A stretch of DNA of 64,000 nucleotides. Origin: CAIKMD01 sp963702925. GTDB taxonomy: Bacteria; Pseudomonadota; Alphaproteobacteria; ATCC43930; CGMCC-115725. Under the pieces are notes generated by a model. The model was not told where the DNA came from. It saw only the letters and a program-made list of their open reading frames with translations, and searched no databases. Below, one piece after another: positions 35,691 to 42,893 of this stretch. The translations under genes were made by a program, and so were the position numbers. Position 1 is the first letter of the stretch; each line of letters begins with the position of its first letter. The DNA lies in contig OY969771.1 of NCBI GenBank assembly GCA_963702925.1, forward strand, positions 1,240,001 through 1,304,000, given 5' to 3'.

Positions 35691-36554
35691 TCAGGTGCCG
35701 GCAAAGGCGGCGGAATGCACGCCGAGCGCGTCGCAGATGGCGAGGACGAGATCGCCACGGTTGAGCGTGTAGAAATGGAACGCGTCGACGCCGCCGGCAC
35801 GCAAAGCGTCGCATTGCTCGACCGCGACCTCGATGGCAAGCGCCGCGCGACTTTCCGGCTTGTCGGCAAGCCCTTCGAAGCGCGACGCGAACCGCGCCGG
35901 AATGCTCGCGCCGCACAGCGCGGCGAATTTTTTCACCTGCGCGAAATTGCCTACGGGCAAAATGCCCGGCACGACCGGGACCGCGACCCCGGCCGCGCGT
36001 ACGCGATCGAGAAAGCGAAAATAGCGCTCCGTCGCGAAGAAGAATTGCGTGATCGCGCGGCACGCACCGGCATCGATCTTGCGTTTCAGATTGTCGAGAT
36101 CCGCCTCGGGGCTTGACGCCTCGGGATGGGTTTCGGGATAGGCTGCAACGCTGATCTCGAAATCCGCGACCCGCCGCAGACCGGTCACCAGAGCGGCGGC
36201 GCCGGCATAGCCATTGGCGTCGGCGCGATAGGATTGGCCGGGCGGCGGATCGCCGCGCAAGGCAACGATATGGCGGATTCCGGCCTGCCAATAGCGCCGC
36301 GCGATATCGTCGATCTCGGCGCGGCTCGCACCGACGCAAGTCAAATGCGCCGCGGGCTCCAGCGCGGTTTCGCGGCGAAGCCGCGCGACCGTGGCATGGG
36401 TGCGCTCGCGCGTGGAGCCGCCGGCGCCATAGGTCACGGAAACGAAGCGCGGGGCGAGCGGCGCGAGGCGCGTCACCGCGTGCCACAAATTCACTTCCAT
36501 CTCGGGCGTTTTGGGCGGAAAGAACTCGAAGGAAAGCTGGGGCGCCGCGGTCAC
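35691..36554 (-). CDS. metF: Methylenetetrahydrofolate reductase MetF
   Basis: FAD enzyme that makes the 5-methyltetrahydrofolate used by MetH. It has 287 residues, typical for the bacterial form. The N-terminus SFEFFPPKTPEME, the VTYGAGGSTRE motif and LRGDPPPGQ are hallmarks. The start is GTG at 36554, overlapping the stop of the upstream ArsR fusion gene as GTGA, so translation is coupled; the long open frame upstream is antisense-like sequence inside that gene. Confidence 0.95.
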   Translation of the reverse strand: MTAAPQLSFEFFPPKTPEMEVNLWHAVTRLAPLAPRFVSVTYGAGGSTRERTHATVARLRRETALEPAAHLTCVGASRAEIDDIARRYWQAGIRHIVALRGDPPPGQSYRADANGYAGAAALVTGLRRVADFEISVAAYPETHPEASSPEADLDNLKRKIDAGACRAITQFFFATERYFRFLDRVRAAGVAVPVVPGILPVGNFAQVKKFAALCGASIPARFASRFEGLADKPESRAALAIEVAVEQCDALRAGGVDAFHFYTLNRGDLVLAICDALGVHSAAFAGT

Positions 36555-37525
36555 GACACGGCCGCCCGGGGAAACGACGAGTCGCCGGCTTTGGTTTCTT
36601 CGCGCCGCCAGGCGACCCAAATCGACACGGTCAGAGGCTGCCCGATCAGATGACGCACGGGCTCCGGCACCAGCCCAGCCTCGCGGCACCATTGCGTGAC
36701 CTCGGCGTCGCCGAAGCCGAGATGCCGGTGGGCTTGCTCCTTGCGCAGGAATTCCAAAGCGTGCGGCGCGAAATCGACAATCACGAGCCGCCCTTGCGGG
36801 CGCAGCATCCGCGCCGCTTCGACGATCGCCAGGGACGGCCGGTCGGCGTAATGCAGCACCTGATGAAAGATCGCCGCGTCGAACGCGGCGCTCGGCAGGG
36901 GAAGCTGATAGATATCGCCCTGACGAATCGTGCAATTGCGCAAATCGGCGCGCTCGAGATTGACGCGCGCGACGGCCAACATTTCGCGCGAGCTGTCGAT
37001 GCCGATGGCGTGATCGACACGCGGCCCGAAGATCTCGAGCATACGGCCCGTGCCGGTGCCGAGATCGAGCAGATCATGCACCGGCGCGCCCGAAAGGGCG
37101 TCGAGCACCGCGCCTTCGACTTCCCGCTCGGCGATGTGAAGCGAGCGGATCTGATCCCATTGCGCCGCATTCGCGCGGAAATAAGCATTCGCGATCTCGG
37201 CGCGCTGCCGTTTCACCGTGTCGAGCCGTGCTTGGTCGAGCAGCACCGTCGGATCGTCCTCCGGGACCGAGGCGCAAATGCGCTGCGCCAGCTCGGCGCC
37301 GCGGCCACGTTCCGCCAAGCGGTAGAAGACCCAGGTTCCTTCACGGAAACGGTCGAGCAGCCCGGCATCGCACAGCAGCTTCAGATGCCGCGACACCCGG
37401 GGCTGGCTTTGACCCAGGATGTCGGTGAGCTCGCTCACCGTCAGCTCGCCGCGCGCGCAAAGCAACAGCAGACGCAATCGCGTCGCCTCGGCTGCGGCAC
37501 GGAGGCCGGAAAGTATGGTTTCCAA
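36551..37525 (-). CDS. ArsR-family regulator fused to a SAM methyltransferase
   Basis: A 324-residue two-domain protein. The N-terminal winged helix (about residues 5-90) contains LRAAAEATRLRLLLL and the recognition-helix region LGQSQPRVSRHLKLL. The C-terminal class I methyltransferase has motif I LLDLGTGTGRMLEIF and post-I AIGIDSSREML. The likely start is TTG at 37525, with AAGG upstream, since the ArsR fold begins there; the frame is open to 37582. It heads a coupled operon with metF and metH, so the C-terminal domain probably senses SAM or S-adenosylhomocysteine to control the methyl cycle. SahR, a described ArsR-type SAH-responsive regulator, is a possible functional relative; this link is inference. 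Confidence 0.87.
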   Translation of the reverse strand: METILSGLRAAAEATRLRLLLLCARGELTVSELTDILGQSQPRVSRHLKLLCDAGLLDRFREGTWVFYRLAERGRGAELAQRICASVPEDDPTVLLDQARLDTVKRQRAEIANAYFRANAAQWDQIRSLHIAEREVEGAVLDALSGAPVHDLLDLGTGTGRMLEIFGPRVDHAIGIDSSREMLAVARVNLERADLRNCTIRQGDIYQLPLPSAAFDAAIFHQVLHYADRPSLAIVEAARMLRPQGRLVIVDFAPHALEFLRKEQAHRHLGFGDAEVTQWCREAGLVPEPVRHLIGQPLTVSIWVAWRREETKAGDSSFPRAAVS

Positions 37526-37552
37526 ACAGCACCTTATCTTAAGGACTTCCGA

Positions 37553-37572
37553 ATATAAACATGTCCTTATAT
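37553..37572. promoter_or_regulatory. Candidate ArsR operator in the metF operon promoter
   Basis: ATATAA and TTATAT flank ACATGTCC to give a 20-bp imperfect palindrome, 27 bases upstream of the ArsR-fusion start and in the intergenic space shared with the divergent mlaC-like gene. A further ATAAGG copy lies between it and the start codon. AT-rich imperfect dyads of this kind are typical ArsR-family sites, so autoregulation is plausible. Confidence 0.5.
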
Positions 37573-37712
37573 GTACTGTCAATCAGTTAGTTAGGGGTTA
37601 ACAAACCCGTGGTAGACCTCTCGCGCTTGGGTCCAAGGTCTTGCCGGGTTGGGACCTCGGACATATCCTTGCGACTCGGAGGACTAACCAATAAAGGGGG
37701 CCTAAGCCTGCC

Positions 37713-38360
37713 ATGCGCCAGCGCATTACCCTGATCCTGTCGGTTATCGGCCTGGTTTTCGGCCTTGCCCTGCCGGGCGCGCGCGCGCTTCAGGCCGCCG
37801 ATCCCGCCGCATTGATCAACAACCTGGTCGGCGAAGCGATTGCCAATATCAAAGCACAGCAGGTTTCCGACGAAGACCGCGCAACCAAGTTCCGCGGCCT
37901 ATTGGAAGCCGGTTTCGACATCCCGCGCATTTCTCGGTTCGTGCTGGGGCGGTATTGGAACGGCGCGAGCGATGGCGCGCGCCAGGAATTCGCCGGCCTA
38001 TTCGAGGATTGGGTGGTGCGCACTTATTCTTCGCGCTTCAAGGCCTATAGCGGCCAGATCATTCAAGTGACCGGCACAAGGCCGGAAAGCGATATCACCA
38101 CCGTGGTACTCAGCCAATTCGTCGACCCGAATGGCGGCGCGCCGCCCGCCAAAATCGAATGGCATGTGCGCAAGGAAGCGGATGGCTCGTTCAAGATCGT
38201 CGACGTGTCGGTCGAAGGCATCAGCATGGCGTTGACGCAGCGCGATGAGATCGCCGCCGTGGCAGACCGTAGTGGCGGCACGGTCGAAGGCCTCAACAAG
38301 GCGCTTCAGGAACGCCTCGCGGGTCCAGCACCGACAGCCTCGGCGGCCGCGACGCGATAA
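37713..38360 (+). CDS. MlaC/Ttg2D-family phospholipid-binding protein
   Basis: A 215-residue exported protein; the first 27 residues are a signal peptide ending near ARALQAAD. The mature part matches the MlaC family: FRGLLEAGFDIPRISRFVLG, then QEFAGLFEDWVVRTYSSRF and KIVDVSVEGISMALTQRDE. Family members ferry phospholipids between inner and outer membranes, or hopanoid-related lipids (HpnM). The usual partners mlaE, mlaF and mlaD are not next to it, so this is an orphan copy. A G-rich stretch lies about 15 bases before the ATG; spacing to a Shine-Dalgarno is not ideal. Confidence 0.88.
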   Translation: MRQRITLILSVIGLVFGLALPGARALQAADPAALINNLVGEAIANIKAQQVSDEDRATKFRGLLEAGFDIPRISRFVLGRYWNGASDGARQEFAGLFEDWVVRTYSSRFKAYSGQIIQVTGTRPESDITTVVLSQFVDPNGGAPPAKIEWHVRKEADGSFKIVDVSVEGISMALTQRDEIAAVADRSGGTVEGLNKALQERLAGPAPTASAAATR

Positions 38361-38378
38361 AACGTTGAATCGGACGCG

Positions 38379-40061
38379 CTAGGCGCGGGTCAAAGGCTTG
38401 TAGTGCAGGCGATGCGGTTGGTCGGCGGCAGCGCCAAGCCGGCGTTTGCGGTCGGCCTCGTAATCGGCGTAATTGCCCTCGAACCACACCACTTGGCTGT
38501 CGCCTTCGAAGGCCAGGATATGCGTCGCGATGCGGTCGAGAAACCAGCGGTCATGGGTGATCACGACGGCGCAGCCGGGAAAATCCAGCAGCGCTTCTTC
38601 GAGCGCGCGCAAGGTATCGACGTCGAGGTCGTTGGTCGGCTCGTCGAGCAGAATGACGTTAGCCGCGGTCTTCAGCATCTTCGCCAAATGCACACGGTTG
38701 CGCTCGCCGCCAGAAAGCTGCCCGACCTTTTTCTGCTGATCGCTGCCGCGGAAATTGAACAAAGAACAATAGGCGCGCGAGGGCATCTTGCGTCGGCCGA
38801 GATCGATCTCGTCATTGCCGCCGGAAATCTCTTCCCAGACGGTCTTCGTCGGCGCGAGTGAATCGCGCGATTGGTCGACATAGCCGAGCTTCACGGTTTC
38901 GCCGACCTTGAAGGTGCCGCGGTCGGGCTTTTCCTGACCGGTGATCATGCGAAAGAGCGTGGTTTTGCCCGCGCCGTTCGCGCCGATGATCCCGACGATG
39001 CCGCCGGGCGGCAGACGGAACGACAGGTCTTCGATCAGCAGCCGGTCGCCATAAGCTTTTGAAATGTGCTCGGCTTCGATCACGAGATCGCCCAGCCGCG
39101 GCCCGGGCGGCAGCACGATCTGCGCCGTGTCGGGCGCCTTTTCGCGGCTCTGCGCGACCAAGCTCTCGAACGCCGATAGCCGCGCCTTGCTCTTCGCCTG
39201 ACGCGCGCGCGGGCTCTGGCGCACCCATTCGAGCTCATGCTCCAGGCTACGCTGGCGTGCGGCTTCCTGCTTGCCTTCCTGGGCAAGACGCTTCTGCTTC
39301 TGATCGAGCCAGCCGGTGTAATTGCCCTCGTACGGAATCCCTTGGCCGCGATCGAGCTCGAGGATCCAGCCCGCCACCTCGTCGAGGAAATAGCGGTCAT
39401 GGGTGACGGTGACGACCGTGCCCGCATAATCGTGCAAGAAGCGCTGCAGCCAGGCGACCAATTCCGCGTCGAGATGGTTGGTGGGCTCGTCGAGCAGCAG
39501 CAGATCGGGCTTTTGCAGGAGCAAGCGGCACAGGCCGACGCGGCGGCGTTCGCCGCCCGAAAGCTTTGTCACATCGGCATCGCCCGGCGGGCAGCGCAGC
39601 GCATCCATCGCGATCTCGATCGTACGCTCGAGCTCCCAGCCATTGGCGGCGTCGATTTTCTCCTGCAGTTCGCCCTGTTCGGCGATCAGCGCGTTCATCT
39701 CGTCGTCGGAGAGCTCCTCGGCGAAACGCGCGCTCACCGCCTCGAAGCGTTCCAGCAGCGCCTTGGTCTCGCCCAAACCTTCGGCGATGTTGCCAGCGAC
39801 GTCTTTTTTGGGATCGAGATCGGGCTCTTGCGGCAGATAGCCGACCGTGGTGCCTTCGGCGGCCCAGGCTTCGCCGGTGAAGTTCTTCTCGATCCCGGCC
39901 ATGATCCGCAGCAAGGTCGATTTGCCGGCGCCGTTCGGCCCCAAGACGCCGATTTTGGCGCCCGGCAGAAAAGAGAGCCAGATATCCTTGAGGACTTCGC
40001 GGCCGCCGGGATAGGTCTTGCCGAGACCCTTCATTACGTAGATGTATTGATAACTTGCCAA
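38379..40061 (-). CDS. ettA: Energy-dependent translational throttle protein EttA
   Basis: ABC-F protein that binds the ribosomal E site and gates entry into elongation according to ATP/ADP level. It has 560 residues and no membrane segments. The first ATPase has GPNGAGKST and LSGGERRRVGL; the second has GANGAGKTT and LSGGERNRVHLAK; the linker is charged and helical. The opening MASYQYIYVMKGLGKTYPGG and the full length match EttA rather than Uup. It is transcribed away from the accessory Fic region. Confidence 0.95.
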   Translation of the reverse strand: MASYQYIYVMKGLGKTYPGGREVLKDIWLSFLPGAKIGVLGPNGAGKSTLLRIMAGIEKNFTGEAWAAEGTTVGYLPQEPDLDPKKDVAGNIAEGLGETKALLERFEAVSARFAEELSDDEMNALIAEQGELQEKIDAANGWELERTIEIAMDALRCPPGDADVTKLSGGERRRVGLCRLLLQKPDLLLLDEPTNHLDAELVAWLQRFLHDYAGTVVTVTHDRYFLDEVAGWILELDRGQGIPYEGNYTGWLDQKQKRLAQEGKQEAARQRSLEHELEWVRQSPRARQAKSKARLSAFESLVAQSREKAPDTAQIVLPPGPRLGDLVIEAEHISKAYGDRLLIEDLSFRLPPGGIVGIIGANGAGKTTLFRMITGQEKPDRGTFKVGETVKLGYVDQSRDSLAPTKTVWEEISGGNDEIDLGRRKMPSRAYCSLFNFRGSDQQKKVGQLSGGERNRVHLAKMLKTAANVILLDEPTNDLDVDTLRALEEALLDFPGCAVVITHDRWFLDRIATHILAFEGDSQVVWFEGNYADYEADRKRRLGAAADQPHRLHYKPLTRA

Positions 40062-40394
40062 GTTATTGATTTCCTTTAGTTTTTTATTGTAATTTCAGGC
40101 GGTGCAGGAGTTGCGTAGATTGGTAGGCGCTGAGAATCTTTGCATAAGTTACTGATGTTACGTAATAATTTATACTAGATGGCCATTTCATGGGAGTATT
40201 TCGCCCAACGTCTACTGAGGTCTCTGCGTCGCGATCCTCGATCGCGACCCTTGCTGCGCCGTGGCTGGGGGCGCCGGCATCGCTCTTTTGGCGCAGCGAG
40301 CACGTAAACGCCGTAGCATGGTTTGGACAACGCTGCAAATCGATGGCGCGGTCGGGGTGTCGGCGACCGAAACACGACCTGGACGATGCGGTGC
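40062..40394. other. 333-base gap between ettA and the Fic gene
   Basis: Between the divergent end of the Fic gene and the ettA start there is no convincing gene. The 100 bases before ettA are AT-rich and probably hold its promoter. A perfect 8-bp hairpin, GTCGCGAT-CCTCG-ATCGCGAC, lies at 40228-40248. Short open frames of 66 to 104 codons cross the region on the minus strand but have no ribosome-binding site or family resemblance that I recognise. It may be decayed accessory DNA. Confidence 0.5.
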
Positions 40395-41507
40395 TCACGT
40401 AATTTCTGCCCGGGAATAGCTTGTGCTGCGCCCGCCTGCTTCGTCTTTCACAAGAATACCCTGTCTGACGAGAGCGTCGATATCACGAAGCGCCGTATCG
40501 GGCGAGCACTTCATTATCTTGGCCCATTTGGTCGACGTTAGCTTGCCTTCAAATCCATCGAGCAAGCAATTCAGCATCGCGCGTTGCCGGTCATTGAGAG
40601 AAACTCCGGAATGCCGTTCCCAAAAGCGCGCTTTCTTGAGAACGCCTGCAAGTATCGTTTCCGCGCTGGCCAGCGCGCGATCAAAGCAGCCAAGGAACCA
40701 TGCGAGGTGCAGTGTGATATCGAGATCGCCCTTCTGTGTGTCTTCGAGATAGTCGTAATATTGGTCGCGTTCTTGCCAGATTTGCGCGGACATGCTGTAG
40801 AAACGCTGTGCGCTTTTTTCGGAGCGGGCGAGTGCCATATCGGCAATCGCGCGCCCGATGCGACCATTTCCATCCTCAAAAGGATGGATCGTTACGAACC
40901 AAAGGTGCGCGATACCAGCTTTAAGTACGGGATCGAGTTCTTTTGAATCGCGGTTGAACCAGTCGATAAATTCTTTCATCTCGTGATTGAGGCGCTTACT
41001 GCTCGGTGCCTCGAAATGTACGCGTTCAATGGGCCCTTTCTGGGACACAACCTGCATTGGATCCGCTTTGGGAGGGCGCCAAGCGCCTACCGTGATCTTT
41101 TGCAGGCCGCTGTACCCGGTGGGAAACAGGGCCGCGTGCCAACCGAAGAGCCGCTCCTTAGTCAGGGGTTTGGCGTAATTCGTGGTTGCGTCGAGGATCA
41201 TGTCTACGATGCCTTCGACGTTGCGTTCCACACGAACGAGCGCGCCGATATCGATTTTGAGACGGCGGGCGATCGAGGATCGAACCTGCGCCTGGCTCAG
41301 TTTCTCGCCTTCGATTTCGCTCGATTTGACGGCGTCCGCGGTGAGAGTTTCGAGAGAAGCTTCGGCGCGAAGTTTCGGACTTAGTCCGTCCATCCGGCCG
41401 AGCAAGCGTCCCTGCCGGTGGCGGGCGTCCGTCAGCGGTATAGCAAGCTCCTCCTGCTTCCAGCGGAAGTGGGGCCAATCTTTCAACTGATGAATATATG
41501 TGACCAT
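40395..41507 (-). CDS. Fic-domain protein with DUF4172 and C-terminal winged helix
   Basis: Fic enzymes transfer AMP (or another nucleotide part) onto hydroxyl side chains of target proteins. It has 370 residues: DUF4172/Fic N-terminal domain (YIHQLKDWPHFRWK), an inhibitory-helix motif SSEIEG near residue 63 matching (S/T)xxxE(G/N), the Fic core HPFEDGNGRIGR near residue 216, and a C-terminal winged-helix region (about 310-370). The intact catalytic histidine and inhibitory glutamate indicate an active, self-inhibited class II Fic. The ATG at 41507 lies inside a repeated operator half-site and has no normally spaced Shine-Dalgarno. Base composition is lower in GC than in its neighbours, suggesting transfer. 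Confidence 0.9.
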   Translation of the reverse strand: MVTYIHQLKDWPHFRWKQEELAIPLTDARHRQGRLLGRMDGLSPKLRAEASLETLTADAVKSSEIEGEKLSQAQVRSSIARRLKIDIGALVRVERNVEGIVDMILDATTNYAKPLTKERLFGWHAALFPTGYSGLQKITVGAWRPPKADPMQVVSQKGPIERVHFEAPSSKRLNHEMKEFIDWFNRDSKELDPVLKAGIAHLWFVTIHPFEDGNGRIGRAIADMALARSEKSAQRFYSMSAQIWQERDQYYDYLEDTQKGDLDITLHLAWFLGCFDRALASAETILAGVLKKARFWERHSGVSLNDRQRAMLNCLLDGFEGKLTSTKWAKIMKCSPDTALRDIDALVRQGILVKDEAGGRSTSYSRAEIT

Positions 41508-41604
41508 TCTCCGTACCTTATGCGGAGATTATGCCTGTTATTCTCCGCAAAGGAAAGACTATTCTCCGTATAAAATGCGGAGAATATGGCCGCTAATCTC
41601 CGCA
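41506..41604. promoter_or_regulatory. Two tandem tripartite operators upstream of the Fic gene
   Basis: Six copies of a 10-base site with core CTCCG occur at 41506 (ATTCTCCGTA), 41521 (TGCGGAGATT, inverted), 41540 (ATTCTCCGCA), 41561 (ATTCTCCGTA), 41576 (TGCGGAGAAT, inverted) and 41595 (AATCTCCGCA). Start-to-start distances are 15, 19, 21, 15 and 19 bases, so they form two blocks of three with identical layout, repeated at a 55-base offset. The first half-site includes the fic ATG. The C-terminal winged helix of the Fic protein is the obvious candidate to bind here. Confidence 0.8.
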
Positions 41605-41665
41605 TCATTTTGGCCGCTTTGCTTTGATGGTATCAGCGTGATTCTTAGGGGGAATTCGTTCCACC

Positions 41666-41767
41666 ATGCCCAAAGTGGCCGATCTTTTGGCCGATCTTCG
41701 CTCGCACAATTGCCTCATTCCATACGTTCTCAGGCTTGTTAGCAATCGAGATCGGGTTTATCCGTGA
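41666..41767 (+). CDS. Possible 33-residue small protein
   Basis: An ATG at 41666 opens a 33-codon frame (MPKVADLLADLRSHNC at its start) ending TGA at 41765-41767, between the operator array and the next gene. It contains a direct DNA repeat, GGCCGATCTT twice with two bases between. AGGGGG lies about 15 bases upstream, rather far for a ribosome-binding site. I do not recognise it; it could be chance open sequence. Confidence 0.2.
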   Translation: MPKVADLLADLRSHNCLIPYVLRLVSNRDRVYP

Positions 41768-41797
41768 AGGACCATCTCGACAGGGGGAGGCTTGGCT

Positions 41798-42322
41798 ATG
41801 GCATTTGGAATCGACGATGCGCTAACGACAGCGGCAGCCGGCATCAGCCTCACCGATACGATCGTGCAGACGATCACGCGGTACCGGCAGGAGAAGCAAG
41901 ACTATGATCTCGAACTCCTCCTGGAGGAGGTCCGTATCACCGCGCTTCGGCGGATCAACGACGCGGACCTCGCTCTTAAACAATTCGAAGAGATGCTGGA
42001 GGCCAAAGGCGTCGACCCAAACAGGCGTCTTGAGGACATAATTGCAGGGACTTCGATCTGGAAACCATTCGAGCAACATCGGCTCACACAAATCCAGAAG
42101 CGCTTTCGCGAATTTTCAGACAGCATTTATTGCGGGATCGACGATATCGCCGCTCTGGCTAGGTGTCGGGACAGGACGAAGGAACTCGGTTCCGCCGTTG
42201 TGGACAGCACCAAGACTAAACGCGAATTGCAAATGAACCTAATGGGCGCAAAATCGCTGAAAGACGCTATTGCACTGCTTCGAAACCAACTCGATAAGCA
42301 CAAGGCCGCTCTCACCGCATAA
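41798..42322 (+). CDS. Hypothetical helical protein next to the Fic gene
   Basis: A 174-residue soluble protein that I do not recognise. It is rich in charged residues and appears mostly helical: ITRYRQEKQDYDLELLLEEV near residue 27 and FEEMLEAKGVDPNRRLEDII near 65 look like amphipathic or coiled helices, and the C-terminal third is lysine-rich. No catalytic motif, signal peptide or membrane segment is visible. The ATG at 41798 has GGGGGAGG seven bases upstream, a strong ribosome-binding site. It is divergent from the Fic gene and shares its low-GC patch and the operator region, so a functional link to Fic is possible but unproven. Confidence 0.65.
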   Translation: MAFGIDDALTTAAAGISLTDTIVQTITRYRQEKQDYDLELLLEEVRITALRRINDADLALKQFEEMLEAKGVDPNRRLEDIIAGTSIWKPFEQHRLTQIQKRFREFSDSIYCGIDDIAALARCRDRTKELGSAVVDSTKTKRELQMNLMGAKSLKDAIALLRNQLDKHKAALTA

Positions 42323-42427
42323 TTGGAGCTGAAATAATCTCAGACCCCGTTTGCACGACGGCCACGATTCGCGTCACCTTTTCCAAGCAAATTGGCATAA
42401 ACCAGAGAGGAAGGCCGTTATCCGCCC

Positions 42428-42853
42428 ATGGATGTGCTTCGTTTGCTGCTCAATATTCTTTGGGTTTTGACCGGTGGCTTGTGGATGGCGGCGGGTTGGA
42501 TCGTAGCCGCGATCATCATGGCCATCACGATCATCGGCCTGCCTTGGGCGCGCGCGGCCTTCAACATCGCGCTCTACACTTTCCTGCCTTTCGGCAACAA
42601 GGCCGTCTCGCGCGCGCGCTTCACCGGCCAGGAAGATCTCGGCACCGGCCCGTTGGGCTTTCTCGGCAATGTGATCTGGCTGATCCTCGCCGGCTGGTGG
42701 CTGGCCCTGGCGCATCTCGTCATCGCGATCTGCCTTGGCATCACCATCATCGGCATTCCCTTTGCCTGGGCGCATCTGAAGCTCGCCAAGATCGCGCTTT
42801 GGCCGGTGGGCAGGATGATCGTCCCGATCGACGAGTGGATGTCACAAAACTGA
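42428..42853 (+). CDS. YccF-domain inner membrane protein
   Basis: A 141-residue membrane protein of the YccF family, with a twofold repeated architecture: GLWMAAGWIVAAIIMAITII and GWWLALAHLVIAICLGITII are matching membrane segments, each followed by a GLPWA or GIPFAWAHLKLAK turn. The family's function is not established; it is usually a lone inner-membrane protein. It marks the return to high-GC, chromosome-like sequence after the Fic patch. Confidence 0.88.
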   Translation: MDVLRLLLNILWVLTGGLWMAAGWIVAAIIMAITIIGLPWARAAFNIALYTFLPFGNKAVSRARFTGQEDLGTGPLGFLGNVIWLILAGWWLALAHLVIAICLGITIIGIPFAWAHLKLAKIALWPVGRMIVPIDEWMSQN

Positions 42854-42893
42854 CTTATGCGATTGCTAGGGTCGCTTCATGCGGAGGAACCCC

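Noticed and set aside
40084..40398. A 104-codon minus-strand frame between ettA and the Fic gene
   Set aside because: No ribosome-binding site and no family resemblance; a second overlapping frame is equally open, so neither is supported.
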